Shown here piece by piece: positions 24,225 through 36,758 of a stretch of 64,000 nt of DNA. The DNA is from Acanthaster planci. Its lineage: Eukaryota > Echinodermata > Asteroidea > Valvatida > Acanthasteridae. The notes beneath the pieces are model-generated. The model did no database searches and was not told where the DNA came from. It saw only the letters and a list, made by a program, of their open reading frames with translations. Numbering within the stretch: the first letter of the stretch is position 1; the number at the start of each line of letters is the position of its first letter. The stretch is from positions 540,232 through 604,231 of the forward strand of contig NW_019091530.1 of assembly GCF_001949145.1 (NCBI RefSeq). Direction: 5' to 3'. Both the position numbers and the translations under genes were made by a program.

Positions 24225-24346
24225 CAGGGTTTGCATGGCTGCTATTTTGGAAGCCAGTGCTTTTGTTCCACAGGTTATTCACAAAGAAGGTTCCCCTGTG
24301 GAACAAAAGAACTGCCTTGCAAGATGGCTAAAACGCAAACCCTCTA
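24223..24346. mobile_element. Short TA-flanked inverted repeat, mariner-like MITE
   Basis: Two 50-bp arms, 24225-24274 and 24295-24344, match at roughly three quarters of positions and are perfect over the inner CTTTTGTTCCACAGG and the outer AGGGTTTGC. A 20-bp loop separates them. TA dinucleotides abut both ends (24223-24224 and 24345-24346), as expected for Tc1/mariner target duplication. The 120-bp length is short for a MITE, so it may be an internally deleted copy. Confidence 0.55.
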
Positions 24347-24540
24347 TTGTTTAACCGTTCCCGGCCCACTGCCACTCATCGTGTGAACGGCAACGTTGGG
24401 CAGTAAATTCAAGCCTGCCTTAGCTATGAAGCATGGCACTGAATACACCAGGATTTACGTGCAGAGTTTGGAATGGAGCAGTGAATCTCAACCGCATGTG
24501 GAAGGAGGCTTGGTTATAATGCTCCCATTATACACCTTGA

Positions 24541-24945
24541 CCAGAAGCACCCCCTCATCGGTAGAAAAGGGTCATGTTGGTCGGGGAGTTCATTCTGCTG
24601 ATATCCGCTCTGAGCGCAGCAAAAGAGGGTGTGTTTTTTGGTACTCACCATTGATCTCCCGTCTATAATGGAATCAATGGTACTCACTGCCTAAGTGCGC
24701 GTTTATAATGGAGATCATTTGTTGTATGGTCTTTGCGCGCGTACACGCAGAACGCGTGCAAGAACCGGCTTGGAAAACTTACCACCACCTGTCTTTCTTT
24801 TGCCGCTTGGGGGTGCACTTCAACTCGGAGCTGATAGCGACTCAAGCGTAACGCGTGTATTTCAAAGCTGTTTGTGAACTAGCAATGTACGTGAAGTTCC
24901 GTCGACCAAAGGAGCCTCCGTTGCTTGATCGAGCTCGGGGCTCAT
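24541..24945 (+). repeat. Dispersed repeat family R2, copy 2, interrupted
   Basis: The left part (CAGAAGCAC, CCTCATCGGT, GTTGGTCGG, GTTCATT) and right part (TGATAGCGA, CGCGTG, GACCAAAGGAGCCTCC, GAGCTCG) match the continuous copy at 33503-33700. Here about 226 bp of unrelated DNA separates them (24604-24829). Confidence 0.7.
24604..24829. mobile_element. Insertion inside repeat R2 with 7-bp direct repeats
   Basis: The insert is bordered by GCTGATA at 24597-24603 and 24830-24836, as expected for a target-site duplication. Its ends read TCCG... and ...CGGA, a weak inverted match. It contains a partial palindrome around CACCATTGAT/ATCAATGGT. No coding capacity. Confidence 0.55.
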
Positions 24946-27900
24946 AGGTCATATTACTGGTATAACAAGGACCTTAGGGCTGATTTAGAAACGGCTTGGC
25001 CTGTTGAGGCATAAACAAAAGCTCAAATAAACTCGTTTTCAAAGAAGGTATTGTATCTTCTGGAAAAATATCTGGGAAAATTCGAAGCAACTGGCAGCGC
25101 TGCGTGTCGTTACCAATAATCAAGGATTTCTTCTTCATGAATGCCATGCTAAAAGAAGAATCACACGCCTCGCCGTATTGGGCTATGACCTCAAAACTCG
25201 TGACGAAGCGGGGCTCAAACAACAAAACCAGACAATTTCCCTTGATATTCGTCTTTATGCTGCTGGAAGTTCAGACAATGTGTGTGTGGGGGGGGGGCGA
25301 CAAAACGAGTAACGACAGATTTGAGGAATGTGATGTTTGATATATCATGTGATGCCCCCCAGAAAGATACCCAGTGCTGCACCGATGCCAGGTAACCAAA
25401 GACTACACATAACGCGTAAAGAAAAATTCATCGCACGTGTACACTTCATATACAGGCGAGATCGCCTCTCTCGAGAGGTTTCATTATGTTTGTCCAGGGT
25501 TCATCAAGAGCTCTTTCGTACATGTTTGCGCAGGCGTTATCAAGTCGCAAAGCCACCACTGCACGTTACCAAACGGGCCCAATATCCAAATTGCTTCTGT
25601 TTTCTGAAGGTCCTCCATCACACAAGGCCCTTTTGGACAGACAAAGGAAGTTCATAACAAAGAAAATTTACTTAAAATAGAAAGGTAATATGTGTGGGAG
25701 AGCTCACAAGCAACGATCGACTAGAGTAAAAGTAAGAGATTCCAAAGCGGGGGGGGGGGGTTAGAAAAGAAATCATCATAGAATTGGCTTTATTTACAGT
25801 GACTGCAGGTGCACTATATATATGTAGCAAGGATATTAGGCGAGTGAACACAGAAATGTATACTGAGTATTTTTTTTAGGTACACAAACAAAAAAGCACA
25901 GGTGGTAAGGGTCAGGGCAGTGTCGTATCAAGCGGGGGGCCAGGCAAGGTGCCCCCTGGACGTAATGCCCTATTTTTTCGGAACTGGAAGAGCAAACATT
26001 TTAGAAAGCCAAATTTACCACCCTTCTTTTTAAGGGGTGGCTAGAGGGTTCTTCTATAAAACATATGCATTGACATTGGAGAAAGCACATTCCCCACTGA
26101 AAACCTGGATATGTCACTAGTTCAGGGTTCGGAAAAGGATGTCTTTTAATATTTTTTAGGATTACCTCACCGAAAAAAATTGTTGCACTCAGGAATTATA
26201 CGCATCGGTTATGGATGTATAAGTCCTTGAAAGTCTATTACTAATCCATAAAAAACCAACCAGTCTTGAGTGAAGTCCCAGAGTATTTAATAGATTCTGA
26301 CCAAAAAAAAATCTTAAATTGTTCCCCGGTGACTGGACTTGCAATGGCTCGACCACAACCTTGCAAGGCAAGCTCGCGCCCACTGTACAGCGATGATGAA
26401 AATTGTCTCAATGTCCTGTGTATAATTAATATGATGACATTATGGCCATGAAGTTGTCGTGTGGAAAACACGCGCAGATTATTGATGTTAAAATCATGCT
26501 TCAACTTTTGTATAAGTCCACTTACGAAAACGTGAATCTTATGTATCCCACCAAGTACCCCCTAAATCCTTTGCATGTAACTTAATAACAGTAATGTTGT
26601 TTTCCACCGAATGTTCCACGAATCGTGTAACCTTTCTTATATGAAATGCAGCCAAGGAAATGAAATTGGACACGCAGAGCTTTTACAAACCCTTCAGGCG
26701 TTAAATCAAATTTTCATCGTATAAAGGCTACCCCTTGTTGAGAGAACAAGCAACAGCCCAGAAGCTTTTTTCCCCTTCTTCACGACCGTGTCCTCCCCTC
26801 CGAATTAATTCTCGTATTCAACATTATACCAATCGGTTATCACGGGCGAGTTAAACTCGCCGGCGAGCCCAACCGACCGGACACTGGCGTCGCTCCGATA
26901 AGGCCGGCCGAGCACTGCCGGCCAAATTGACTCACATAGTCGCTGAAGCGAATTCGTAATGACGCGCAGGGACAAAAACGCACGCCCCACACACGGACAT
27001 TATTCCAGTCCCCAGATTACTGCGATTTACCGACAGACTTCAAGATCGGTCGTACCGCTGACCCTCTTGCAAGGTAGCAACCATGTTTATTTACATTGTC
27101 ACTTGAAATTTACAACGCTGAGAATTTCTCGCTCGCGTGTAAAAGGTTCGCGGTCTCTCGAGTGGGTGAAAGAGAAAGAGAAAAAACACGAATAAACGAA
27201 TCAGCCATGTTGAAACCAGACCCGAAATTCGCCGAATTTGATGTCCCCGCTGATACGCCGCTCTTGTTTTCTTTTAATTATGGCATCTCTCGAAACAAAT
27301 CAAATTTGATTCGGGAATGACGCTCTCTCTTTGAATCACTCTGAGCGAATATTTCCCTTCACTCTTCGAGCGCCTATTAGGCAACAAGTCGCGGCGGTTG
27401 TGCGCAAAATGCATCCCTCAGATAAATAAACTCGAGAGTGAGGATATTTTTGTGGGAGCGAAGTCACGGTATTTGGATCCTCATATTTACAGGTGGTTGC
27501 TGATGGAGATATCGAAACAAACCATTTCTTTGAAGTGCCTTACCTGTGACATTTTATTGTCTATACGGCGAGTCATGACTGGTGACGAAAGTTGATGTCT
27601 TTTGGGCATGCGCAAAACCTGAAGTGCACACAGTTTCGCTCATACGTATTGTGGGCACAAGCTTAGATGAGCTTAAGTTCTCCGCAATATTTTTTTGTTC
27701 GAAGGAAGTATAGACATTGCAAAGCACTGTGGATTAGGCCCTACTTGCTGCGTTAATCCGTGCACGTGCATTCATTGCGCACACGGAGAGTCGATCGTGA
27801 AGTTGGTGTAATGAGTGCTAAATGAAATTATGTCCTGCATCTTGTAGAAACAAACCCATCCCAGTGCACAGTAAAATGGTTCCCTGATGTAAATCGTAAA

Positions 27901-30498
27901 TTATACGCATTGTGCTACAACTGTCTTGAATATTTTCATAGGCCCTGAACGATCGTGTGACTGGACGATAAAAGCGTATCTTACCCTCACGTCACCCCGG
28001 TGCATATCACATCATGATGTCATAGACTAGTCGCCGCCTCACGGTGTAACCTGTAATGTAGGGACTGCTAACCAGGATAGGCCTACTCATATTCATGTGC
28101 TATTTTCATCTTTGTACAATTGTAATAAACTCTAGTGAGGGCAGCGAACTGGCATATACGGGAAAACGATCAGTTGGCATACGGTCAGCTGTTGCACTGT
28201 ACGCTGGGAATTTCGTTAGCGGTAAAAGTTAAACTTTGTTTGAAGTTTCTTTCTGCGTAGGAGTTCTTCAACGTAATGCCTGTTGAGCTAAGTCTCTTCC
28301 AAATTTGGTTTTAAGAATGAAAGATACTGCTTTCTAGCAAGACACGTGCAACTTACGCAATCAAATCGACACGACATGAACTGTGCGAATCGTACAACCT
28401 TCTGTGCAATAAGGATTGAGACACTCGTTGTTTCGATTAAATTCGTGATACTCCAGGAGAGAAAATCAGACTTTTTGACGTCTTTTTGGTACGTTCGTCT
28501 TCAAAACGCCACAAAATATCACAAAGGCCATCCCTATTTTGTGGTTTTGGGCCAAGTTAGCGCACTTTGGTGAAGCTGCAGCCGACGATAGCAACGCGCC
28601 TATTTCAGCCTTAATCCTGCAGGATACTTTCAGTTCAAACATTCCTTTTATACTCTGATTCGTCGTCCTGAAGTTCAAAACACAATCGAGGTCACTTAAA
28701 GGGTAGCTGCAGTCAACATGTTTTAATTCAAACCTCCAAAATGCACCTTAATGTATTACTTACCTTTTTTCAGCATTATTGTTTCACTATTTCAACGGGT
28801 GTTTTCCTGCCTTTTGAGGTTTTCATGGTAATGAGATTTTGATATTCATGAGTAAAACTATGACGTCATCCCAGGAAGAAAGCCTGAACGTTTCATTGCT
28901 TTGTGCAAGGTGTTGCAGTTTTTGCAGATTTTGCTGGACTGGATTTGTCTTCTTTGTTGATTCGGTCTTGTTTATGTACATAGCAATAAGCAAGCATCAA
29001 TCGCTTTCTCAGACATGTTTCAACAAGTAAATTCTGAGTTCACAACTTAACAGGATTGTACTGAACTGTGTCTTTCCTGGATGACATCAGGCAATACCGC
29101 CCTCAGTTGTCCAGTAAAATATAGATAATAATATTTTAAAAGTTTCAAAAAGTACACTGTTCAATTCATTTAACCAAATAGGATTGTAAAACCAAATATG
29201 ATTCTAAAAGAGTTTTGGACTCTGAAGAAGAGTACAAAGGTGCCAAAAAATTGTGTCTAAGAAAAATTCATTGCTGCTACACTTAACCGAACCGGAAAAA
29301 AGAGTCCAAATGTTGTCGATCTCATTTTATCCAGAACTGGGAAGTCATATCGTCGATAGTGGGGGTCCTCTGGTCGAAAACCGCTGCATCAAAGACACTG
29401 CTCCCGTGGGTTTAAAGTTGCATCGGGGTAATACTTAACCATTATTGACTGCTGTGGTGACATTAATTACAGAGAGCCTTGGAAACGTAGGTGTTCCTGG
29501 TAATTGTGGCCAAGAACTTGAGACACGAGAACATTCTTTTGGAGGATGTAGCGAATCGACTTGAAATTATTATCGGCACAAATGGATTTCCCCACTGCAA
29601 TCTTCAGACATTTCCCGCCTGACAGTGCTCAATAATCTCTCATTGGCCTCTGTCCTCACCGACTGAAGAGTGATGAGGAACAATCCATGTTGTAATATTG
29701 TTTTGACAAAATATTACGGCTGTTATTGATGAATGAAACTGCACAGTATGAAGTTCAATCCGTCTGATGAGATGTGCGGTATATATACGGGGGCGTCTTA
29801 GTTAATCGCAGATAGGCACGAACTGTGCATTCATGTAGGTCTGCGTGGGCTGGAGTAATGGTTCTTGTATTATCATACCGCCGTGAATGTAGGAATTATT
29901 AGTTATTGGACTGACAAATTCACGGTAATTGTGTCAAGCTGGTAGCACTAAGGCGACGCGACGTTCAAAGGGCCTGTACTTGGACGGACAGGTGGCTGGC
30001 GGGGGCGTAATGCATATCCTGTGGGACTTGGAATGGTTAGTTGCTGGATGTACTGTAAAGTCCATTTTTACGGGGATACGGCAAAGTGGGTCAAACGTAC
30101 CCTGAGGGGTTTAGTGAGGGAGTGCAAGAGCAGCCGCACGAAGGCATATACAGCAAGGGAGCTGAAAATGTTTTGCATAGATAACTGCTGTTTGACATTG
30201 TGATTTATTAGCACAATGCTCCTTATATTTTTTTCGTCCAGGTTGTATAATATTACATTGAAATTTTTGGTAAAGTTGTTCGCTTTTCGACTCTGACCGT
30301 GTAGACGCGTAATATAAAGTGTTACTTGTTGACTAGTCATTCCACCCTAACTTATCCACGAATCTGGCCATGTACGCGGACGATAGGCAGAGAGAGCAGC
30401 TGATGGTCGGCTGCTCGACGCTGCGAGGGTATCTCATTTGAGAACAAAAGAGTCATGGAGCTGTATTCACGGAACTCAGTTTATTGCCCCCTGGGAGT
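24946..30498. other. Intergenic, CpG-dense block near 27 kb, no gene recognised
   Basis: 26800-27420 is CpG-dense, with a perfect 17-bp hairpin GGCGAGTTAAACTCGCC at 26845-26861 and a TTTAATTATGG homeodomain-type core near 27280. No protein frame could be identified. G-runs occur near 25279 and 25750. Confidence 0.4.
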
Positions 30499-30665
30499 AA
30501 GGGCGGATCCAAAACCATGGGAGGCGGCTATTTTTTTTTGGGGTTGGGGGGGGGGACAAGTTTTGATAATTAATTGAACCTTTCTGAGAATGAGCTACTT
30601 TTTGGGGGTTCTTACACACTTTTTTGAAGTAAGAAAAATGATATAGGCCTAGACCACGAAATCGT
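30499..30665 (-). repeat. Dispersed repeat family R3, copy 2
   Basis: The reverse complement aligns with 21510-21695: AAAGTGTGT, CCCCCAAAA, CAGAAAGGTT, CTTGTCCCCC and the end motif TTGGATCCGCCCTTA. T9 and G10 runs lie within it at 30531-30555. Confidence 0.6.
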
Positions 30666-33502
30666 CTCTCCCTCATTATTTTTCGAAATACAGTCTTGCT
30701 CCTTTTTGAGAGGATGTCCCTGCTGCCCCCCCCCCATCCACCCGTGCCTGGGGACATGTTGCCATTTGTAATATTATTTTATTGATTTTTTTGGTGAAGG
30801 CATTCAATAAAAACAGGACAAGTACTCCCACTTCTTGTTGTTGCATAGGGTGCAGGACTCCTAACCTAATTTACGCCATTGACGTTGCATCCTCCACTTG
30901 AAATGGTTCGCCGACATTCTGAAGAAACAGAAACAAATTCCAAAACTTCTTCATCATTAGAGTTCGAGAACTCAGCTGCGTAGTGTACTGACAAACAAAA
31001 CAAACAAAAGTAATCTTATTAGCATTTCTCCCAACTCAGTTCCGACAGGTGAGATTTCATCTATTTATCCTTTCTACATTCAGTATCAGTGTTTTATGCA
31101 TGGATAGGACTAGTGGCGGCACTAGTCTGTGCGCTCTCGACGTGATCGCGGCTGCCTAGTATAATAAAATCCCATCCGGCAACGGGTTGTCGATAGACAA
31201 ACTGAACTAACCGCGCAGCGGTACGTGTAAATATACGTGCAGAAATCCTTACACTCGTCTTTGCTTCTGTTTCCTCCCCAGGGTGCATGCGGTCAAGGAG
31301 GGGCCTCCGTTCTTTTGCAAGGATTGGGGCTGTCACCGCCGCCGCAGTTGTACGCCGAGGCCTGTCTTGTGACTTAGCCCTGTCAGGACGAAGAGGTCGA
31401 TCGGTCGGTCGGGCGGAATGATGGCAGTGGAGCCAGCATTCCTCGTTGGAGGCGGCGTCCTTCACACTTGACGCACTGGTGTGTTAAAGTTGCCGGTTTG
31501 ATAAAATTTACCGAGTTAAAAAAAAAACCGGGCGCCATGCAGGTGATATGTATTTCATGAAATAAAAGAAAGAAACTGGGACCTTTGAAAGATCGCGGAT
31601 GGAGCACCTTTTCCCAACCGAACTCTAAAAGTTACAGGGAAGGATTTAATTGTGGTAACAAGACTACAGTTTGCCTTGAATTTTCTAAGCAAAGACAACG
31701 AGGGTGCCGCTGTACGCGGCTCGAGAAAAGATGTTTATGGCACTTGATCAAGTCGTTAAGTTGGTGACAATTGGCCCTAGTCTCAGTGCAGGCGTTTTCA
31801 GGTTGTTGTTACTTCCGTAAAGCCGTGAGCTCTGCGTGTTCAATCATTCATCGTGCTCGGTCGATTTGAAAGAGCCGCTCAGTGAATAAGTTGAACTTTT
31901 GAAAGAAAATGGCAAAGTTTTCAAAACTTCTGACGCCAAATTTTATGATCATTTGGGGTTAATGTGGTCAGGAGCCCCTGCCTAATCTAATATAGTTATC
32001 AGTTTAGTCCATGACCAGTTTGAAAGCTACTTTCGTAACTAAGAAAAGAATCCTCTGCTTTTCTACTTTTCTTTTTAGACGTGCATCCGGGGCCTTGTAT
32101 TCCTGATCTGAATGAAACGCCTGTCCCGTTTCAGTTAAATTACAAAATTGGGCTTCTAAGACACTAGTAACGTAAAAGTTTCATTTTGGAATTTTTCAAT
32201 AACACAGCAATGCTTTTATCATCTATTTTCCCCTTCCGGTTTTTATTGCATTTACCCATTCACTATCGCGATGTTGCTTCCACCAGCCTCCCAATTTGGC
32301 TTGTAAATTCTCTGTGTAGCCCGTTGCATTCTGCTGGCTACTGGGTGTGGTGTAAGTTGAAGTCGTGGCACTGGTTTTGACTTTTCCATTTACAAACTCG
32401 TTGGCTCAGCCCTAAGTTACAGACAGAAATGATATGTCTGCTATATTTGCAGCCAACTCGCATACAACGCAGTAGAAAGTTCTTGTTAAAAATCACGACC
32501 ACTCGGGAGACTCCAGCAGGCCTGTTTTTCAATCCATCATCTCAAAAGGACAGTTTTTTCCTCATCCCTTAATTCGACAATTCCAGTTTGGACTCACAGA
32601 AATTCCCAAGTGGCAAGATCTATTAGGGAGCGATTCAATGAACGTCCAAGGTCTCCGTGATTGAGGGGCAAACTACCTGACTGGCAACGCATACACAGGT
32701 TTCTGATTTGCCGTTTCTCCTTCAGCCCGATCGGAAGTGTTTTATCTCTTTACGCCTCCGCTGATCCGTACGGATCCCCGACGCCAGCTTGGCTCCCCGT
32801 GTGGTTGCCTTACACGCCAACACGACACACTCACCTGTCGCGAGTCCAGTTGACGGTTGGCGGGTCCGCGGGAGACGGCATATGCATTGCGACGCATGGG
32901 TTCAGCGCAGTATCGACCCCAAGGGTCGTTTATTTGTTCCTTGCCTTGAAAATCTTAATATTACTACTGTCTGACATGGGCGTGACCTGGAATTTTTTTT
33001 TTGGGGGGGGACTTTTTGTGATGAAAAAACGTTCCTCGGAAGCACTCACCATAGACCACAGACAAAGCGGGTCAATTTTGAGGTTCTAGTTAACTTCTAG
33101 CCCCCCTTCTCCCCAAATCGACGGACTTTATTCGTAACGTGTTTGGCAAAACAAGCAATGTCTGGTGTTAAAGAGATCAAAACCAACCAGAGCTTTGAAC
33201 ATAGCCATATGTTTTGAAAGTGATAGCAGGGGCTGAAGTCAGGATTCTGTCTCATAAATGTTCTTCGCCTTCTCTCAAATTATGGACCAATCCAGGGACG
33301 TTTCGCTGGACCTTCCCGTCGGGCACCTTTAATGGTGGAAAGTACTGAGTCAGGTTTGGCACAGAGCGATGGCTACGTAAAATGATTTTCTGGAGTAAGT
33401 ATGCGGTATGTAGCGCCTTGTAATTGTACAGGAATTCTCTATTTGAGTTTGTGAGGTTCTGAAGAACATTTATGGAAATTCAGTGTTGTCGACAGTATCC
33501 TC
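30666..33502. other. Intergenic, no gene recognised
   Basis: CpG-rich patches at about 31120-31480 and 32700-32930 contain frames on both strands without recognisable domains. A T10G8 tract lies at 32993-33010 and a (CGGT)3 run near 31400. Confidence 0.4.
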
Positions 33503-33700
33503 CTCGAGCAGAAGCACCTCCTCATCGGTTAAAAAGAGCCGTGTTGGTCGGAAGTGCCATGTTCATTTGTTGATAGCGATGCAACTATGTATGTGACGCG
33601 TGCATTTCCTAGTCGCTCGCGAACCAGCAAAGTCCAGTTCCGACCAAAGGAGCCTCCATTGCTCCATCGTCGAGCTCGAGGCCCTAAAGCCTACCGGTAG
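33503..33700 (+). repeat. Dispersed repeat family R2, copy 3 (uninterrupted)
   Basis: Contiguous version of the repeat, running from GCAGAAGCACC through TTGATAGCGATG and GACGCGTGCATTTC to GACCAAAGGAGCCTCC and GTCGAGCTCGAGG. It serves as the empty-site reference for the insertion in copy 2. Confidence 0.7.
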
Positions 33701-34412
33701 CCTCTGTCCGTAATATATGTACTTATCACAAGTAGCTCCCGCCATTGGCACTGGCCTCTGTAAATTACTATAGGGTCACCGAATTCGTCTGTAAAAGACC
33801 ACAGAATGGACATTTTGTGAACTGGATTCTACATACATATGTACATAATGGATATACTGCATTTTGTTGCTTCCATTTTGACAGGACTCCCATGGCATCA
33901 ATTGTAGCCAGCCAGGTGTCATAGAAAGAATCACCTGTCCAACTGTGGCGTAGCCTAACTGGGGTGGAATTCCCAGGGAGGGCAGGGGTGCATACAGGTT
34001 TCCAAGGGGACACTGAAAGAAACTTCGGCCTGTACTTCATTGCCTTCTTTTCAATATTTCAAATGGGAGGGGGTGCAGGACGGGAGAGGGGGGGAGGTAA
34101 TGGCCCCCATTGTAGTTGTGCCTCTGTTGTCCAATCTCCGCGTTCTTTGTTTTTTGTTTTTGTTTTTGGTAAAGACACAATCAAGGTGGCGGTGGAGAAT
34201 TCTCTCGATTCCTGCTTAGTGCTGACGTTAAGGTCTTTGGATAATTTGGCCTAGGTCAGTTGAAAAGACGGCCCGAAATGAAATGTTTGATTTGAAGTAC
34301 GGGCAGGGACAGAGGGAACAGACTCATCTCTTCGTGAATGGCAAAGATCACTGGTGCACAAATCGGTATGCGCAATATGGCGCCTTCTAACACCCCCGCT
34401 GAAGCTCAAATA
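33701..34412. other. Intergenic, nothing recognised
   Basis: Unremarkable DNA between repeat R2 and the proposed gremlin poly(A) site. Purine-rich near 34060-34100. No supported feature. Confidence 0.4.
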
Positions 34413-36758
34413 AGGTCAAAAAGCACAGAACAAATGACATATGCATAACAGTTTTATTCATCACCATAACTGTACGATAGAAATGACCTCGTCAAAAGAG
34501 AAAATCAGCAACATTACTCGATTATCAATCAATACACTCATCAGTTGTTCTTTCGAGATGACACATTAACAAATTTGATACAAAGTTTCAGATACTGATT
34601 AATAGTACAATTTTTTTACATCATGTAAAGCAAATTATTGAATTATATACTTTGAGCTCACAATTCTCATACACAATCATTTTATCATGTGGAGGTTTTT
34701 TTTCATACAACATAGCTGTCTCCGCCACAAATTGACAAATATGCAAAAGCTGGTCGGAGTGGATCAAAATTTTATGACATTTCGAATGTTTTACTGGTGC
34801 CTGTGAAAATGTGAATCGAGACAGCGTCAACAAAATCTTGCTTTTGGTTTCGACTGAAAACCGCGTGAAACAATACATCTTTCATCCCCGTTGTCAACTC
34901 ATTTTTACCCCATACTGCGCGATGGCTTCTTTGTGACCAATCTGCTTACACTCGCCGTTTGATATCCCAAAGATTCCTCAGTCTGCATCAGCATTCTAAA
35001 CAAGTGCCAGAGATTTTTTTTTTATATACGGCTTTTGTTTTTGTCCTTTTGGTTTTTCTTGAAAACCACTCGTCGTGTTCAAACACGGCTTCTAGAAAGT
35101 ATTTATTGTGCTTAGGCGCATGCCAAGAGTTAGAAAAAAACTTGGCTCAAAAGTTTGGCAGTTACATGAACATTTTAGTGCAGATAAAAACGGAAAAAAT
35201 ATTTCATAATAAGTAATAACTCAATAAGTGCTGGTACAATGTGAAAGGTTCTCTCATTTTGGTAGGGAAATTTCGAGTGAGTTCAGTTTCATTCACAATT
35301 TTATTTTAAACTTCTTTAACGAAGCAATTAACACTTTTCCCAATTTTTCACTAAGAATTTTCACCACATCGCAAGAGGTTGCCTTCCTCACTAGAAAGGC
35401 TGAATTAGCGTTCAGTCTTGTAAACAAAATAATTCTGTTCAATAATAGAAGTTTGCGTATGTAACATATTTACAAATAAAATATATAATATATATTAAAA
35501 TAATTAGAGCCAGTTTTAATGAAATAAAATACATACTTAATGAGGTACACATAACCTTTTATAAACAAGCACTGTCTTAAACGTTTTTCATAAGTAAATA
35601 CAGTACAATATTTAGTAGTCTACGGCAGTATTTAAAAATCGTTTATTTACGAAGTCGTACGGTGAAACAGTGATCAAGTTACCGTTAATTAACATTTGAA
35701 AAAGTCTGTTTGTAAACCACCTTTAAAGAATAGTACCAGAGTACTAGATTTTCCAACATTGCTTTTGGAGGCCACTTTCACATCTTTTGAATGTCAGAAT
35801 TTTATTTAGAGTCACAACAAAAATAATGTTAATAGCCGTGTGAAGATGATCCTATTACCTCGTGAACGTGTTTTGTTGATGTGCAGATGAAGGGCAAGAG
35901 AGAAACAGTTTTTGTTCGACATACAATTCCTTTTTTCAAACCTATGATTCTGCGGACGAAGCGACCTTACAGTTTGTTCGACACCGTTATTCCCAGCTAA
36001 TTGAATTCTTGTTAGTAATTTTTTGTCGAAAAAGCCACGTCAGTTTAAAATTGTAAATAAAGGTCAATCTCATCTACTCTCTGGCGGGCCACAAGTTGCA
36101 TTGTGAAACACAGGAAGATCAGGAACATCATGCATTGTTGAGTAAACTTAAAACGTACAGCAAATTATACTGGAAAATTCTATGAGCGACATTTTGTATT
36201 TTAAGCTGGTACTCACAAACACAAACAAATGCTTTGAACGGATGCGAAATTAGTATGCAACTGCTTACAGATGGAGCATTCGAAATAAGTATCATGTATC
36301 CAGTGAAATCAGATTTTTTTTTTGGGGGGGGGTCATAGTATTTGACACATGCCTGCCTATACGCTCGACCTTCACGGAAGGTTCCATTCTCAAAATTAGA
36401 GATACGCGCCTCTTTAGAGCTAAGCAGTATTATAATATTTTTGAGATTAGTAGATAAACTGGTAACAGAAATTGATGCGTGCTACTGCTTAATGCGTCAT
36501 GAATAAACTCCATCAATATTTTTTTCCTGTCTTAATTCTACTCTGTATCTCTGGTATCCCAGGACGTGCGGGTTTATTTCCACAACACACCACTCCTAGG
36601 ATATCGAGGAACTCGACCCTAACTCAGCCAAAGTTATGAATGACGTTGCACGACTTCTCGCCAATCATGAACGCTCACCACAACCCGCATACGTCGTAGT
36701 CTTTTCTTGGTGCGTAGACCTCAAGTCATCAGAAGTCCGACACGACGACATAGCGAAG
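34413..36758 (-). other. GREM: Probable long gremlin 3' UTR
   Basis: The whole stretch from the gremlin stop to 34413 is distinctly AT-rich and without reading frames of note. It ends at AATAAA on the - strand (34458-34453) followed by a GU-rich stretch (opposite 34413-34439), a good cleavage signal. Vertebrate GREM1 mRNAs also have long 3' UTRs. A Pumilio-type TGTAAATA occurs on the - strand at 35474-35467. Earlier poly(A) signals (for example near 35100) could give shorter forms. Confidence 0.45.
34453..34458 (-). terminator. GREM: Poly(A) signal for gremlin (candidate)
   Basis: AATAAA on the - strand, with the GU-rich TGTTCTGTGC run some 20-40 nt downstream. It lies at the boundary where AT-rich DNA gives way to mixed sequence. 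Confidence 0.4.
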
